Notes: a model not told the origin generated them from the sequence alone. Numbered from the stretch's first letter, positions 30,500 through 40,584 are shown. The stretch: 64,000 bases of DNA from Bacillus sp. WMMC1349 (GCF_013155385.1 NZ_JABJUQ010000007.1:684001-748000), one strand, 5' to 3'. A program made the numbers and translations.

Positions 30500-32056
30500 C
30501 TATAAAACTTTTGTTGTCCATGATTCACAGTTCCATGTCTCGGTTGCGATATCCATGTAAAACTCCGGTTCATGAGAAATGAGCAAAATCGAGCCTTTAT
30601 ATTCTTTTAGGGCTCTCTTTAATTCGTTTTTCGCCTCAACATCAAGATGATTTGTCGGTTCATCGAGAACGAGCAGATTTGTTTCTGAATTGATAAGCTT
30701 ACAAAGTCTGACTTTTGCTTTTTCTCCTCCGCTTAATACAGAAATTTTACTTTCAATATGGTTTGTGGTCAGTCCACATTTTGCTAGAGCTGCACGAATT
30801 TCATATTGTGTAAACGACGGGAACTCATTCCAGACTTCTTCAATACAAGTATTGTTATTGGTTTGTTTAACTTCTTGTTCAAAATAACCGATATGAAGAT
30901 ACTCACCGCGCTCAACTTCACCTGAAAGTGGAGAAATTTCACCGAGCAGGCTCCTTAGTAAAGTTGTTTTCCCAATTCCATTTGCACCATATAAGGCAAT
31001 TTTTTGGCCGCGTTCCATTTTCAAGTTTAATGGGCGGGATAGTGGTTCATCATAACCGATGACAAGGTTTTTTGTTTCAAAGATCAGTTTGCCTGATGTT
31101 CTTGCTTGTTTAAAGTGAAACTCCGGTTTTGGCTTTTCAGACGGCAGTTCGATCTTCTCCATCTTATCAAGCTTTTTTTGCCTGGACATTGCCATATTGC
31201 GCGTACTGACACGGGCTTTATTACGAGCCACGAAATCTTTTAGCTCAGAAATCTCTTGCTGTTGTTTTTTATAAGCTGCTTCAAGCTGTTGTTTTTTCAC
31301 TTCATAGACTTCGCGGAATTGATCATAATCACCGACATAACGGGTAAGTTCCTGATTTTCAACATGATAAATTAAATTGATCACACTGTTAAGAAACGGG
31401 ATATCATGAGAAATCAGAATAAACGCATTTTCATATTCTTGCAAATAGCGCTTCAGCCATTCGATATGCTGCTCATCCAAGTAGTTTGTTGGCTCATCAA
31501 GCAGAAGGATGTCAGGTTTTTCAAGAAGCAATTTTGCAAGCAGTACTTTTGTCCGCTGACCGCCGCTTAAATCTGTCACATCTCTGTCAAGACCAAGTTC
31601 TTGAAGTCCCAGACCACGGGCAATTTCTTCAACCTTTGCATCAATCGCATAAAAATCATTGTTTGTTAAAGCATCCTGAATGATCCCGACTTCCTCAAGC
31701 AATTTTTCGAGTTCATCTGCATCGACCTCACCCATTTTTCCGTAAATCGTGTTCATTTCTTCTTCCATCTTAAACAAATAATCAAAAGCATCCCTCAACA
31801 CATCACGGATCGACCGTCCACGTTCAAGTACTGTATGCTGGTCAAGATAGCCAATACGGACTTTTTTTGACCATGCTACTTTCCCTTCATCAGGTTCTAG
31901 TTTTCCTGTAATAATATTCATGAAGGTAGATTTTCCTTCACCATTTGCTCCGATCAAACCGACATGTTCTCCTTTTAGCAGTCGAAAGGAAATATCATGA
32001 AAGATCGCCCGGTCACCAAAACCGTGACTTAACTTTGTTACCGATAATAAACTCAT
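30500..32056 (-). CDS. yfmM: ABC-F ATPase YfmM
   Basis: Soluble ABC-F protein of 518 residues with two ATPase domains. Walker A sites are GANGEGKST and GANGIGKTT, signatures LSGGQRTK and LSGGEKAK, Walker B LLLDEPTNYLD and LVLDEPTNHLD. No membrane segments; belongs to the Ybit/YfmM branch thought to act on ribosomes. The longer frame has an extra nine codons; ATG 32056 with AGAGGTG six bases upstream gives the B. subtilis length. Convergent with yfmP across a MITE; divergent from yfmL. Confidence 0.92.
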   Translation of the reverse strand: MSLLSVTKLSHGFGDRAIFHDISFRLLKGEHVGLIGANGEGKSTFMNIITGKLEPDEGKVAWSKKVRIGYLDQHTVLERGRSIRDVLRDAFDYLFKMEEEMNTIYGKMGEVDADELEKLLEEVGIIQDALTNNDFYAIDAKVEEIARGLGLQELGLDRDVTDLSGGQRTKVLLAKLLLEKPDILLLDEPTNYLDEQHIEWLKRYLQEYENAFILISHDIPFLNSVINLIYHVENQELTRYVGDYDQFREVYEVKKQQLEAAYKKQQQEISELKDFVARNKARVSTRNMAMSRQKKLDKMEKIELPSEKPKPEFHFKQARTSGKLIFETKNLVIGYDEPLSRPLNLKMERGQKIALYGANGIGKTTLLRSLLGEISPLSGEVERGEYLHIGYFEQEVKQTNNNTCIEEVWNEFPSFTQYEIRAALAKCGLTTNHIESKISVLSGGEKAKVRLCKLINSETNLLVLDEPTNHLDVEAKNELKRALKEYKGSILLISHEPEFYMDIATETWNCESWTTKVL

Positions 32057-32192
32057 GTTTTGCACCTCTAATGTTTTTTGCATTCTCTAAGATTATATCG
32101 AACAGTTGGGGGACAATAAAAGAAAAATTGCGCTGCAGCTTTTGTTTTGAGATACTAAGAGCAGAAACAACCTGAGAATAAAGGAGAAAAAC

Positions 32193-33323
32193 ATGACAGA
32201 CAATTGGCCATTTTTAAATAAAGTCCAACCATTTATTAAAACAAATTGGGAAGCAGCAGGTTTTCAGCAACCGACTTCTGTTCAACATCACACAGCCGAG
32301 TCGATTTTAAAAGGGTGTGATATCATTGCTGAGTCACCGACCGGAACAGGTAAAACACTTGCCTATGTTTTACCTTTATTGGAAAAGATCAAACCGGATC
32401 AAAAACATGTTCAAGCCGTAATCATTGCACCCTCCAGAGAGCTTGTCATGCAAATATTCGATGTGATTGTTGAATGGAAAAAAGGATCTGATCTTAGAGC
32501 AGCTTCTTTAATCGGTGGAGCCAACATCAAAAAACAGCAAGAAAAGCTAAAAAAACACCCTCATATTATTGTTGGTACACCTGGGCGTGTATCTGAACTG
32601 ATCAAAATAAAAAAGCTGAAGATGCATGAAGTCAAAACGATTGTTCTTGATGAGACAGATCACCTACTGACTCCAGAGCATCGCGGTACGATTCAAGGAA
32701 TTATCAAATCAACCCTCAGAGATCGGCAGCTCCTCTGTTTTTCAGCTACATTAAGGAAAGAAGTCGAACAAGAGCTTAATGATCTGACAAATGAAGCAGA
32801 GCTTGTGCGAATAAAACGCACGAATGAAGAATCAACAAAAGTAAAACATCAATTTCTCGTCTGTGATCAGCGTGATAAAATTAAAATTTTGCAAAAGTTC
32901 GCCAGGCTAGAGGGCATGCATGCACTCGTCTTTGTCAAAGATATTGGCAATTTAACGGTGTACGCTGAAAAACTCAACTATCATCATGTTAATGTCGGTG
33001 TCCTTCATAGCGAAGCCAAAAAAATGGAGCGAGCGAAGATCTTACAAGCATTTGAAGCAGGAGAATTCCCGCTTTTATTGGCAACAGATATTGCAGCACG
33101 CGGCATCGACATTCAAGATTTACCATATGTCATCCATGCTGATTTACCAAATGAAGCAGGCTATATTCACCGCTCTGGACGAACAGGGAGAGCTGGAAAT
33201 GAAGGAATCGTGATTAGCCTTGTCAACCGTGGTGAAGCAGAAAGATTAACAAAACTAGCTAAGAAATTAGATATCAATCTGCAACCGATTGTTTATGAAA
33301 GAGGAAAAATGATTGAGAAATAG
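32193..33323 (+). CDS. yfmL: DEAD-box RNA helicase YfmL
   Basis: ATP-dependent RNA helicase core of 376 residues. Motif I ASPTGTGKT-like ESPTGTGKTLAY, Ia APSRELVMQ, GTPGRV, motif II as DETD (a natural variant of DEAD), III SATLR, V ATDIAARGIDI, VI HRSGRTGRAG. No extra RNA-binding domain at either end, as in B. subtilis YfmL, which takes part in ribosome assembly. ATG 32193 with AAAGGAG. Divergent from yfmM. The DETD variant is worth noting but common to this group. Confidence 0.9.
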   Translation: MTDNWPFLNKVQPFIKTNWEAAGFQQPTSVQHHTAESILKGCDIIAESPTGTGKTLAYVLPLLEKIKPDQKHVQAVIIAPSRELVMQIFDVIVEWKKGSDLRAASLIGGANIKKQQEKLKKHPHIIVGTPGRVSELIKIKKLKMHEVKTIVLDETDHLLTPEHRGTIQGIIKSTLRDRQLLCFSATLRKEVEQELNDLTNEAELVRIKRTNEESTKVKHQFLVCDQRDKIKILQKFARLEGMHALVFVKDIGNLTVYAEKLNYHHVNVGVLHSEAKKMERAKILQAFEAGEFPLLLATDIAARGIDIQDLPYVIHADLPNEAGYIHRSGRTGRAGNEGIVISLVNRGEAERLTKLAKKLDINLQPIVYERGKMIEK

Positions 33324-33327
33324 AAGG

Positions 33328-33356
33328 CTGCTCCTTAAATAGGGGCAGTTTTTTTG
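33328..33356 (+). terminator. Hairpin terminator after yfmL
   Basis: CTGCTCC (33328-33334) pairs with GGGGCAG (33342-33348), loop of seven, then eight-base T tract. Confidence 0.85.
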
Positions 33357-33549
33357 TCATCATTTAGATTGATTTAATCCGATTAATAAGTGGTATTTTA
33401 TGTTAATGTATAATATGAAAGGAGTTGTTAGAATTTTATGGGATGATATCAAGAGATTGTTAGTTGCTTTTTTCAGTGGCTGAAGCAGTCCATTCTAGTA
33501 TGGTAAAATTTTATAAATTCATCTGAATCAAAAGAAGGAAGGGATCGTA

Positions 33550-33972
33550 TTGAAAAATAAAAAAAGGACGATCATGGTTTCTACTTTGATTTTAGGTCTT
33601 ATTTTGAGCTTCAGTACGATTGGTCTCGCATATAGCAAGGGTTACTCCTTTGATCTGGGCTCTGCAATCGCGACAAGGACAGGTTACAATTATAATTTAG
33701 ACAACAAGTACACGACAATCACAGCTAAAGCAGATTCCTTTAATGTGCGTACTGGTCAACCATCAGCAAACGAACAGCAGTATGCGGTTTATATTGCGAA
33801 AAAATGGTCTTTTGAGACTCATAACACTGGTATATTAACAACTGGAAGAAGATACACAAAAAATGTAGGTGGAGTCAGTAGTGGGGACTATAGAGTGCAA
33901 GTGGTTAAAAAACTCCCAGCCCCCGATATTCCTGATGTCCATATAATAGGCGGAGGAAATGTTATACAATAA
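33550..33972 (+). CDS. Secreted hypothetical protein, possible bacteriocin-like
   Basis: Protein of 140 residues starting with TTG (33550) behind AAGGAAGGGA. A clear Sec signal peptide (KNKKRTIM, hydrophobic core, cut near residue 28, GLAYS) is followed by a mature part of about 110 residues rich in Thr, Tyr, Gly and Asn with alternating polar/hydrophobic strands, so a beta-sandwich is likely. No cysteine in the mature part. I do not recognise the family. The immediate association with an ABC ATPase and a large permease resembles lactococcin 972-type loci, where a Sec-exported beta-sandwich bacteriocin is followed by an ABC immunity system. That is analogy only. Confidence 0.7.
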   Translation: MKNKKRTIMVSTLILGLILSFSTIGLAYSKGYSFDLGSAIATRTGYNYNLDNKYTTITAKADSFNVRTGQPSANEQQYAVYIAKKWSFETHNTGILTTGRRYTKNVGGVSSGDYRVQVVKKLPAPDIPDVHIIGGGNVIQ

Positions 33973-33990
33973 GGTTAATGGAGAGATCAT

Positions 33991-34662
33991 ATGAGCGTTA
34001 TTCTATCAACAAATCAAATAGCCAAGTCTTTTGGTGAGGGTGCTTCGCTATTCTATGCGGTGCACCCTGCTTCAATTGCTATTGAGAATGGGTCTATTAA
34101 TGTGATCATGGGAAAGAGCGGCTCAGGAAAGTCTACTTTATTGAGTATGCTTGGAGGAATGGAACAACCTACTAAAGGTCAATTATTATTTCAGCAGCAA
34201 AGCTTTTATCAACTCCATGATGCGGCCCAAGCTGAAATTAGGGGTCATCATTTTGGTTTTGTCTTTCAAGCTTATCACTTAATTCCTGAACTTTCGGTAT
34301 TTGATAATCTCATATTGCCACTGATGATGAATAAGAAAAAATTCAATATGTCATATATTCGGGAACTTGCAGAACATTTAGGAATCGAACAAAAACTAAC
34401 TGCGTTTCCTTATCAGCTATCTGGTGGACAGCAACAAAGAACAGCAATCGCCAGAGCAATGGCAAACGACCCGGAGATCATTTTTGCAGATGAACCAACT
34501 GGAAATTTAGATACAAAAAACAGTCAACATGTCATTGATCTGTTGGTGAAGTTATGTAAAGAAAAACATAGAACTTTAGTGGTTGTTACACATGACGAAC
34601 ATTTAGTAGAAGAACCAGATCAGCTGTTTTTAATTGAAGATGGTGTACTAAAAACAAGATGA
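33991..34662 (+). CDS. ABC transporter ATPase, MacB/LolD type
   Basis: ATPase of 223 residues. Walker A GKSGSGKST, Q-loop in FVFQAYHLIPELSVFDNL, signature LSGGQQQR, Walker B IIFADEPTGNLD, H-loop VVTHDEH. The DEPTGNLD and FVFQxyhLip pattern puts it with the MacB/LolD/BceA subgroup that partners FtsX-type permeases and commonly serves peptide resistance or lipoprotein handling. Nineteen bases after the secreted protein and twelve before the permease: one transcription unit. Confidence 0.88.
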   Translation: MSVILSTNQIAKSFGEGASLFYAVHPASIAIENGSINVIMGKSGSGKSTLLSMLGGMEQPTKGQLLFQQQSFYQLHDAAQAEIRGHHFGFVFQAYHLIPELSVFDNLILPLMMNKKKFNMSYIRELAEHLGIEQKLTAFPYQLSGGQQQRTAIARAMANDPEIIFADEPTGNLDTKNSQHVIDLLVKLCKEKHRTLVVVTHDEHLVEEPDQLFLIEDGVLKTR

Positions 34663-34674
34663 AGGTGTTGTCTT

Positions 34675-37221
34675 ATGTTTTGGATGAAATTTGCCTTTCA
34701 ATCATTATTTCAGAGAAAAAAGCTGTTTTTTGTCATACTGCTTGTCATTGCCATTTCGATGATCTTTTTGATTATGGTAAACAGTGCAACAAATGATATA
34801 GTGACATTCACAAAAGAAAAGTCCTATGAAAAATACGGAGAACATCATGGGGTCATGAATGGTTTAACTGATAAACAGTTGAACAAGCTGAAGAACAATT
34901 CAAGTATAAAGAAAGCTGGGAGTATCTCTTTAGTTGGATATACAAAACAGGTTCATAACTCAAATTTGGGAGCAACGATAGGCTGGATGGATCAGGCTGC
35001 TCTTCAATTGGGACATATCGGTCTTTTAAAAGGAAGAATGCCTAAAGATCAACACGAATTAGCGATAGAGTCATATTTACAACAAGCTTTCAATGGAGAA
35101 AATCCACTTGGCAAAACAGTTAAACTAAAGATTGAAGGTATAGAAGAATCATTTAAAATAGTCGGCATCATTGAAAATTATTCAGCCAATTGGTCAGCTC
35201 CAGCTGATATTCAAAATGGTTATAATACCTACCCAAATATTTTTGTAAACCCAAAAAGTGTTCAAGCGAAATCTAATATACAAAAAAGCCTCATTTTTTC
35301 AGTCAAACAACACAAGGTGGAAGAAATCGAGAATAGCTTATATGAAAACTTTGCAAGTCATTTATCAAATATTGAACAGTTATATGCAAATGAAAACCTT
35401 TTTGAAGAAGGGTTAAAGAGATCTGAATTAATCGCAATGTTTTGCTTGCTGTTTTCAATCGTCTTAATATTAGGATCGATGCTTTGCTGCTATCAATTGT
35501 TTGAAGTGTTTTATCGTGATTATCGCAAAAAAATCGCAATATTAAGAGCTTACGGTGCAAGAAGATATCATTCCTTTCTGCTCATCTTTTATCAAAGTCT
35601 TATCATCATACTCATTAGCTTTTTAGTAGCATTTCCAATCGGCATACTTTTCAAGGGACAACTCCATTCTCAAAGATTGACTGATCTAAACGTTTTTTCT
35701 TCGATGGCAGAATCAATTCCAATTGTTATCATATGGACGGGCCTTTTATTTTGCTCATTATGTTTTACAGGATGGATGATCATGAGAAAAATAAATCAAC
35801 ATTCGATTGCCCACCATCTGAAAGGAAATCAGTTAACACCTAGAGGTTCTCGTCTATATCAGAAAATCGCCAATTTACCATTCAAATTAAAATCTTTAAT
35901 GATTCAATTGTTGTTTCATTGGAAATCAACTGTCCTTTTGACGGCAGTTTTGGCAAGTTCAATTTTGATGTTCTTTTTTACACAGTTAATTGCTGGTGAA
36001 ACACTTGGTCAACATGATAATCAAAAAACGCTTCATTATACCCTTGCTTCAAAACAAATGACGATTCAAGAGCAAGTAAACGGATTTATGATTGAAACGA
36101 ATCAATCTGTTTCCTTTCATTATCAAACAGCAGATGAACTCCTTCATTTTCCTGGTGTTCTGTATGTTGACAAATACCCGAATACACTTGAAACTACATT
36201 GTTGTTAACGAAACAACAGCTTTCACCTTATTTTGTATCTTGGATCAATGACAATAAACAGGATAATACAGACGGCGAAATTTCGGAAATTATGGTAGAC
36301 AATTTAAATATCCCTAAAAACCTTACCCCCATACCAAAGGTTCAGTTTGTTTTAGTCAATGATCGGGAACTTAGTGATCTTAAAAGTAGCTATCACATTG
36401 AAAAAAATGCAGTGGAGAAATTTAAAAAATCGAACACGGCATTCCTATTTCTTCCGAAAGCAGCTTTGAAAAATAGAATTTCCTCGCAAGATAATGTAAA
36501 AATCGGCAGAGTTGAGCAGACCAAAAAAAATGAGGAGCTTACATTTAAACATTGGGATTTTAAGGTTGGGAAGGTCATCAACGTACCCTTTCAAATCAAA
36601 ATGAATCAAGTTCCGATAGAACGCGACGGAATTACAGTTGCCATTTCTGAACGGGTTGCACACAAGCATCACATTTTTTCTGGATATAAACAATTGGTAA
36701 TTTATGCAGATCTTCATATGTCTAAAGAGAATAAGAAAGCACTTGCGAAAAAAGCGAAACAAATTGTGGCTTCTATTCCTGGTAGCATGTACGATTCAGA
36801 TGAAGAGCACACCAAAAAATATGAGGTCATTACGAACTTTCTTTCAATTCTTGGAATGATCTTATTTTTGACGACAACACTTTATGCGGCTTTATCATTG
36901 GCAGCTGTTATGTATTCGAAAGCCATACAAAGACAGACTGAATATGCAGTATATCGAGCGGTTGGTAAGAGTGTCACATCCATTTTGAAAGATTTGCTAA
37001 TAGAATTACTTGTTTATTTAATCATCGCGTTTCTCGTCAGCGGTCTGATCATTTGGATGATGATGTTGATAAGTCCTCCTGCTTCTGGTGTTTCTCATTA
37101 TTTGAGGTACTATTGGTATGCGGTTTTAAGTATTACTAGTTTTGCCGTGCTTGCGCTTCTTGTTCCATACTATAAAATAAAAAGAATGAGTATTTCTAAC
37201 TCGTTAAAAATTGATGAATAA
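34675..37221 (+). CDS. FtsX-type ABC permease with large extracytoplasmic domains
   Basis: Permease of 848 residues. The N-terminal helix (residues about 18-38) is followed by an extracytoplasmic MacB-like domain (to about 240), then three FtsX-type helices (about 250-365), a cytoplasmic stretch, a further helix near 415, a second extracytoplasmic region (about 440-710) and three C-terminal helices. This two-unit architecture equals LolCE/BceB-like permeases that act mechanically on substrates at the membrane surface. With the neighbouring ATPase it forms a complete transporter. It may confer immunity to the small secreted product upstream or export it, but the N-terminal signal peptide of that product argues against direct export. 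Confidence 0.85.
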   Translation: MFWMKFAFQSLFQRKKLFFVILLVIAISMIFLIMVNSATNDIVTFTKEKSYEKYGEHHGVMNGLTDKQLNKLKNNSSIKKAGSISLVGYTKQVHNSNLGATIGWMDQAALQLGHIGLLKGRMPKDQHELAIESYLQQAFNGENPLGKTVKLKIEGIEESFKIVGIIENYSANWSAPADIQNGYNTYPNIFVNPKSVQAKSNIQKSLIFSVKQHKVEEIENSLYENFASHLSNIEQLYANENLFEEGLKRSELIAMFCLLFSIVLILGSMLCCYQLFEVFYRDYRKKIAILRAYGARRYHSFLLIFYQSLIIILISFLVAFPIGILFKGQLHSQRLTDLNVFSSMAESIPIVIIWTGLLFCSLCFTGWMIMRKINQHSIAHHLKGNQLTPRGSRLYQKIANLPFKLKSLMIQLLFHWKSTVLLTAVLASSILMFFFTQLIAGETLGQHDNQKTLHYTLASKQMTIQEQVNGFMIETNQSVSFHYQTADELLHFPGVLYVDKYPNTLETTLLLTKQQLSPYFVSWINDNKQDNTDGEISEIMVDNLNIPKNLTPIPKVQFVLVNDRELSDLKSSYHIEKNAVEKFKKSNTAFLFLPKAALKNRISSQDNVKIGRVEQTKKNEELTFKHWDFKVGKVINVPFQIKMNQVPIERDGITVAISERVAHKHHIFSGYKQLVIYADLHMSKENKKALAKKAKQIVASIPGSMYDSDEEHTKKYEVITNFLSILGMILFLTTTLYAALSLAAVMYSKAIQRQTEYAVYRAVGKSVTSILKDLLIELLVYLIIAFLVSGLIIWMMMLISPPASGVSHYLRYYWYAVLSITSFAVLALLVPYYKIKRMSISNSLKIDE

Positions 37222-37241
37222 TACAAAAAGGTGTGAATGGT

Positions 37242-37823
37242 GTGGCTTCAATGATTAATTTAGGGAAGGTCGGTTTTGTATTTGTCTTGCTTTATTTTGT
37301 ATATGATTTGATTAAACATCGAAAACAGACAAGCTTTATTAGAAAAGTCTTTTTTGCGAGCTTTTTGATTTTTATTTGTGGTGTTTTTCATTACACAATC
37401 GGTGGCATTTATTTTCCTCGGCAGAAAGAATTTGCACAATTCATTGTGCAGTTGATTCCTTTTTATTTTGTGAGTGACTGGGTCAAGATGTATCAGCAAG
37501 GGGGAGTTGATTTCTTTTTTTGGAACGCTGTTAAACTTACAGCACTCAATGTTTTGCTGCTTTTTCCATTAGGAGTTTATCTTCGAATTCTCTGGAAAGA
37601 AATAACTTTTAAAAAAGCGCTACTACTGTCTTTTCTGATGAGTTTGATCATTGAAAGCTTACAGCTTGGACTCTCCGCATTAGGTTTTATTGAGGGAAGA
37701 TCTTTTGATGTTGATGATTTGATTTTAAATACAATTGGCAGTATGTTTGGCTTTAGCCTTTGCCGTTATGTGCTAAGTTTATTGCCAAAAAAACGTTCTT
37801 ATCATACGTCTTCACGCTGGTAA
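37242..37823 (+). CDS. VanZ-like family membrane protein, second copy
   Basis: Membrane protein of about 193 residues with five hydrophobic stretches and the VanZ C-terminal block SFDVDDLILNTIGS. It begins eleven to twenty bases after the FtsX permease. GTG 37242 is chosen because AAGGTG lies six bases upstream; GTG 37233 and ATG 37251 are also in frame. Other VanZ-like proteins have been implicated in glycopeptide or lipoglycopeptide resistance. Its place in a putative peptide operon suggests accessory immunity. Compare the solitary paralogue at 5069-5569. Confidence 0.82.
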   Translation: MASMINLGKVGFVFVLLYFVYDLIKHRKQTSFIRKVFFASFLIFICGVFHYTIGGIYFPRQKEFAQFIVQLIPFYFVSDWVKMYQQGGVDFFFWNAVKLTALNVLLLFPLGVYLRILWKEITFKKALLLSFLMSLIIESLQLGLSALGFIEGRSFDVDDLILNTIGSMFGFSLCRYVLSLLPKKRSYHTSSRW

Positions 37824-37906
37824 AAACTAAAACTGTGTTTTAGCTCATAATGATTTGGCAATAGATCAAAACTAACCGTACCTATTTGAAAATGGCGGTG
37901 AAAAAA

Positions 37907-38689
37907 ATGAAGATGATGCCTTTAACATCTGTCAAAAGCGGGGTTATGGAAGAGTATGCAAACGATGTTTACGGATTAACGGTTCAAATTGTCAATGTTT
38001 ATTTTATTTTTAATCGTGATTCACGAGAAGTGGTGTTAATCGATGCGGGAATGCCAAAGTCTGCATCTTCCATACTTGAAGAAGCAGAAAGACAGTTTGG
38101 TGATTTCAAGCTGAAAGCGATTGTTCTGACACATGGACACTTTGACCATGTCGGGGCTTTGAAAGAGTTGTTGGATATATCGTCTGTTCCTGTATTCGCC
38201 CATCCGAAAGAGTTACCTTATTTAACTAAGAAAGCCGATTATCCGCCAGCAAAACCACAAATAAAAGATGGTCTTGTTGCCAAACTTTCACCATTATTTC
38301 CACGACATTCAATCGATATTTCAGCCAATGTTAAGCCTCTGCCTGAAGATGGATCTGTTCCGTTTCTTAATGGATGGAAATGGTTAGGGACACCTGGTCA
38401 TACACCAGGCCATATCTCGCTGTTTAGACAGTCAGACAGAACGTTAATCGCAGGAGATGCTGTGACAACAGTTGAACAAGAATCTCTCTTTGAAGTGGCT
38501 ATTCAAAAGCAAGAACTCAACGGTCCACCAGCCTATTTCACCATGGATTTCATGGAAGCAGCAGATTCAATCAGAAAGCTTGCCGAGTTACAACCCGCAT
38601 CTTTATTAACAGGCCATGGTGTCCCAATGACAGGCGACAACTTTTCACAGGAATTGTTCGATCTTTCAAATCGGCTTCCTGTTTCATAG
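37907..38689 (+). CDS. yflN: Metallo-beta-lactamase fold hydrolase YflN
   Basis: Zinc-dependent hydrolase of about 260 residues. The zinc motif LTHGHFDHVG (HxHxDH), the later GTPGHTPGH and AGDAV supply the remaining ligands, and LTGHG the last. Substrate unknown. ATG 37907 has GGCGGTG six bases upstream; a TTG at 37886 is in frame. In B. subtilis yflN neighbours nos (yflM), as here, although a MITE copy separates the two. A strong terminator follows. Confidence 0.87.
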   Translation: MKMMPLTSVKSGVMEEYANDVYGLTVQIVNVYFIFNRDSREVVLIDAGMPKSASSILEEAERQFGDFKLKAIVLTHGHFDHVGALKELLDISSVPVFAHPKELPYLTKKADYPPAKPQIKDGLVAKLSPLFPRHSIDISANVKPLPEDGSVPFLNGWKWLGTPGHTPGHISLFRQSDRTLIAGDAVTTVEQESLFEVAIQKQELNGPPAYFTMDFMEAADSIRKLAELQPASLLTGHGVPMTGDNFSQELFDLSNRLPVS

Positions 38690-38693
38690 TCTA

Positions 38694-38720
38694 AAACATT
38701 CAGTCTGCTGAATGTTTTTT
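38694..38720 (+). terminator. Hairpin terminator after yflN
   Basis: AAACATTCAG (38694-38703), TCTG loop, CTGAATGTTT (38708-38717), then TTT. Confidence 0.88.
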
Positions 38721-38782
38721 TAATCTGCAGAGTGATTGATTCGTGCCAAAATGTCAAAAGTGCAAAATTGGTTTATCAGGTA

Positions 38783-38950
38783 GTGTGGATAAATAAAAAT
38801 TTGGGAATTTGTTCGCTTTCCGCGGGCGATTGGCGAGCCTCCTCAGAGCTCGTTCCTTGCTCCTGTGGGGTCTTGCCGGGCTTGCTGTTCCCGCAGGAGT
38901 CTCGCAATTCCTCCTGATTTATGTTGAAAAAGGATTTTTTAGACAGCTCC
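38783..38950 (-). repeat. MITE-like dispersed repeat, copy 3
   Basis: From GTGTGGATAAATAAAAAT to AGACAGCTCC. The left terminal inverted repeat (GGCTGTCCTGAAAGTC) is missing, so this copy is truncated at one end. It lies between yflN and nos. Confidence 0.8.
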
Positions 38951-39122
38951 CTAGTTGAAAGGCGTAAGACAAAGTTTAGGGAATCTGAAGACCGACCCGT
39001 CAACAGCCGGAGTTAAACCTGAATCTGTAGATCTAAATCTTAAAAATGAAACTTTTTATTGTTATTTTTAGGTTTTAAAATAAGCTTGAGATAGATACAA
39101 TGATACAGCGGAAGGAGAGATT

Positions 39123-40184
39123 GTGGTGGATGAACAGCAAAAAGTTTGGAATGAAGCCAGTACCTTTATTGAAGCATACTGCGGGGAACTGAATAAATCT
39201 GCTGAGGAGAAGCAAGCGCGATTACAGAATGTTAAAAACGAAATCATCGAAACCGGTAGTTACACCCATACGAAAGAAGAGTTAGAGCATGGAGCGAGAA
39301 TGGCTTGGAGAAACAGTAGCCGCTGTATTGGCCGGTTGTTTTGGAACTGTCTTTCAGTCATTGACAAACGGGATGTTCTGACAGAAGAAGATGTGCGCGA
39401 GGCGTTATTTTACCATATTCAAGTTGCGACAAATGGCGGAAAAATTAAGCCATTTATTACGATTTTCCCCCCTAACAAGGTGAAGATTTGGAACCAACAG
39501 TTGATTAAATATGCTGGATATGAGACAGAAAATGGTGTAATTGGTGACCCAGCTACAATTGAGTTGACAAAGATGTGTGAGGCGCTTGGTTGGAGAGGGG
39601 AAAAAACGCCTTTTGATCTGCTTCCACTTGTTTTTCAAGTTGATGGTAACGGTCCTGTTTTGTATGAATTGCCAAGGTCGATCGTCCAAGAGGTTCACAT
39701 TACACATCCTGAAATCGCTGCTTTTCAATGTTTAGAGCTGAAATGGTATGCTGTGCCAATCATTGCTGATATGAAGCTAGAAATCGGGGGGATACAATAT
39801 CAAACTGCTCCCTTTAACGGCTGGTATATGGCAACAGAAATTGGTGCGCGTAATTTTGCAGATACAGATCGATATAATATGCTCGAAAAAGTGGCGGCAA
39901 TCATGGGGCTTGATACAACACAAACCACTTCATTATGGAAAGACAGGGCTCTTGTTGAATTAAACAGGGCTGTTCTTTATTCATACAAAAAAGCAGGTGT
40001 TAGTATTGTTGATCACCATACAGCAGCAAGTCAATTTAAGCGGTTTGAAGAGCAAGAAGCGGAAGCGGGCCGTGAGTTAGCTGCCAGCTGGACTTGGCTG
40101 ATTCCTCCGTTATCACCGGCAGCAACGCATATTTTTCATCAATATTATCAAAATAAGATTCTCAAACCTAATTTTTTTAAATAG
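39123..40184 (+). CDS. nos: Nitric oxide synthase oxygenase
   Basis: Bacterial NOS of 353 residues, heme- and pterin-containing, making NO from arginine without its own reductase domain. The heme-thiolate Cys is C68 in [13 protein letters not shown]; the substrate/pterin parts [15 protein letters not shown] and [11 protein letters not shown] are conserved. GTG 39123 with AAGGAGAG upstream. In Bacillus NO protects against oxidants and antibiotics (known). Located between yflN and yflL as in B. subtilis, with an SdpIR insertion on its right. Confidence 0.95.
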   Translation: MVDEQQKVWNEASTFIEAYCGELNKSAEEKQARLQNVKNEIIETGSYTHTKEELEHGARMAWRNSSRCIGRLFWNCLSVIDKRDVLTEEDVREALFYHIQVATNGGKIKPFITIFPPNKVKIWNQQLIKYAGYETENGVIGDPATIELTKMCEALGWRGEKTPFDLLPLVFQVDGNGPVLYELPRSIVQEVHITHPEIAAFQCLELKWYAVPIIADMKLEIGGIQYQTAPFNGWYMATEIGARNFADTDRYNMLEKVAAIMGLDTTQTTSLWKDRALVELNRAVLYSYKKAGVSIVDHHTAASQFKRFEEQEAEAGRELAASWTWLIPPLSPAATHIFHQYYQNKILKPNFFK

Positions 40185-40341
40185 AATGATCAAAATGTTT
40201 TCTAATAGAAGTGGGGATGAGGACTGTTCTGCAGCTGGAAAGCCAAAAGCCGTTTTAATGTGTTGATTCCTTTTTTTTTTTGAGCCATTTTTGCATTTTT
40301 ACTTGAAGTGCATCAGGCATATTTACTTCCTCAACCGCAAT

Positions 40342-40456
40342 GGGGCTGTCCTGAAAGTCGTGTGGATGAATAAAAATTGGGGAATTTGCTCGCTTTCCGC
40401 AGGAGTCTCGCCCTTCCCCCTGATTTATGTTGAAAAAGGACTTTTTAGACAGCTCC
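40342..40456 (-). repeat. MITE-like dispersed repeat, copy 4 (internal deletion)
   Basis: Both ends intact (GGGGCTGTCCTGAAAGTCG and GACTTTTTAGACAGCTCC) but only 115 bases long: the central GC-rich blocks are deleted. Confidence 0.85.
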
Positions 40457-40547
40457 TTGATAGGCAACTTCTAAATAATCTAGAGCAAAATTGATAAAAT
40501 TAATCATTCAAGATTGCTAATATATCAGTGTTTATTAACGTGAAAAA

Positions 40548-40584
40548 GGTGCCCAATAGTCAAAAATGGACTTACTGGACAGCC
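40548..40584 (-). terminator. Palindromic repeat terminator, copy 2 (after sdpI)
   Basis: GGCTGTCCAGTAAGTCC paired with GACTATTGGGCACC when read on the minus strand, ending in CCTTTTTCA. It begins six bases beyond the stop codon of sdpI. Confidence 0.75.

Noticed and set aside
37827-37843. CTAAAAC/GTTTTAG hairpin after the second VanZ-like gene as terminator
   Set aside because: AT-rich stem with three-base loop and no T-run.
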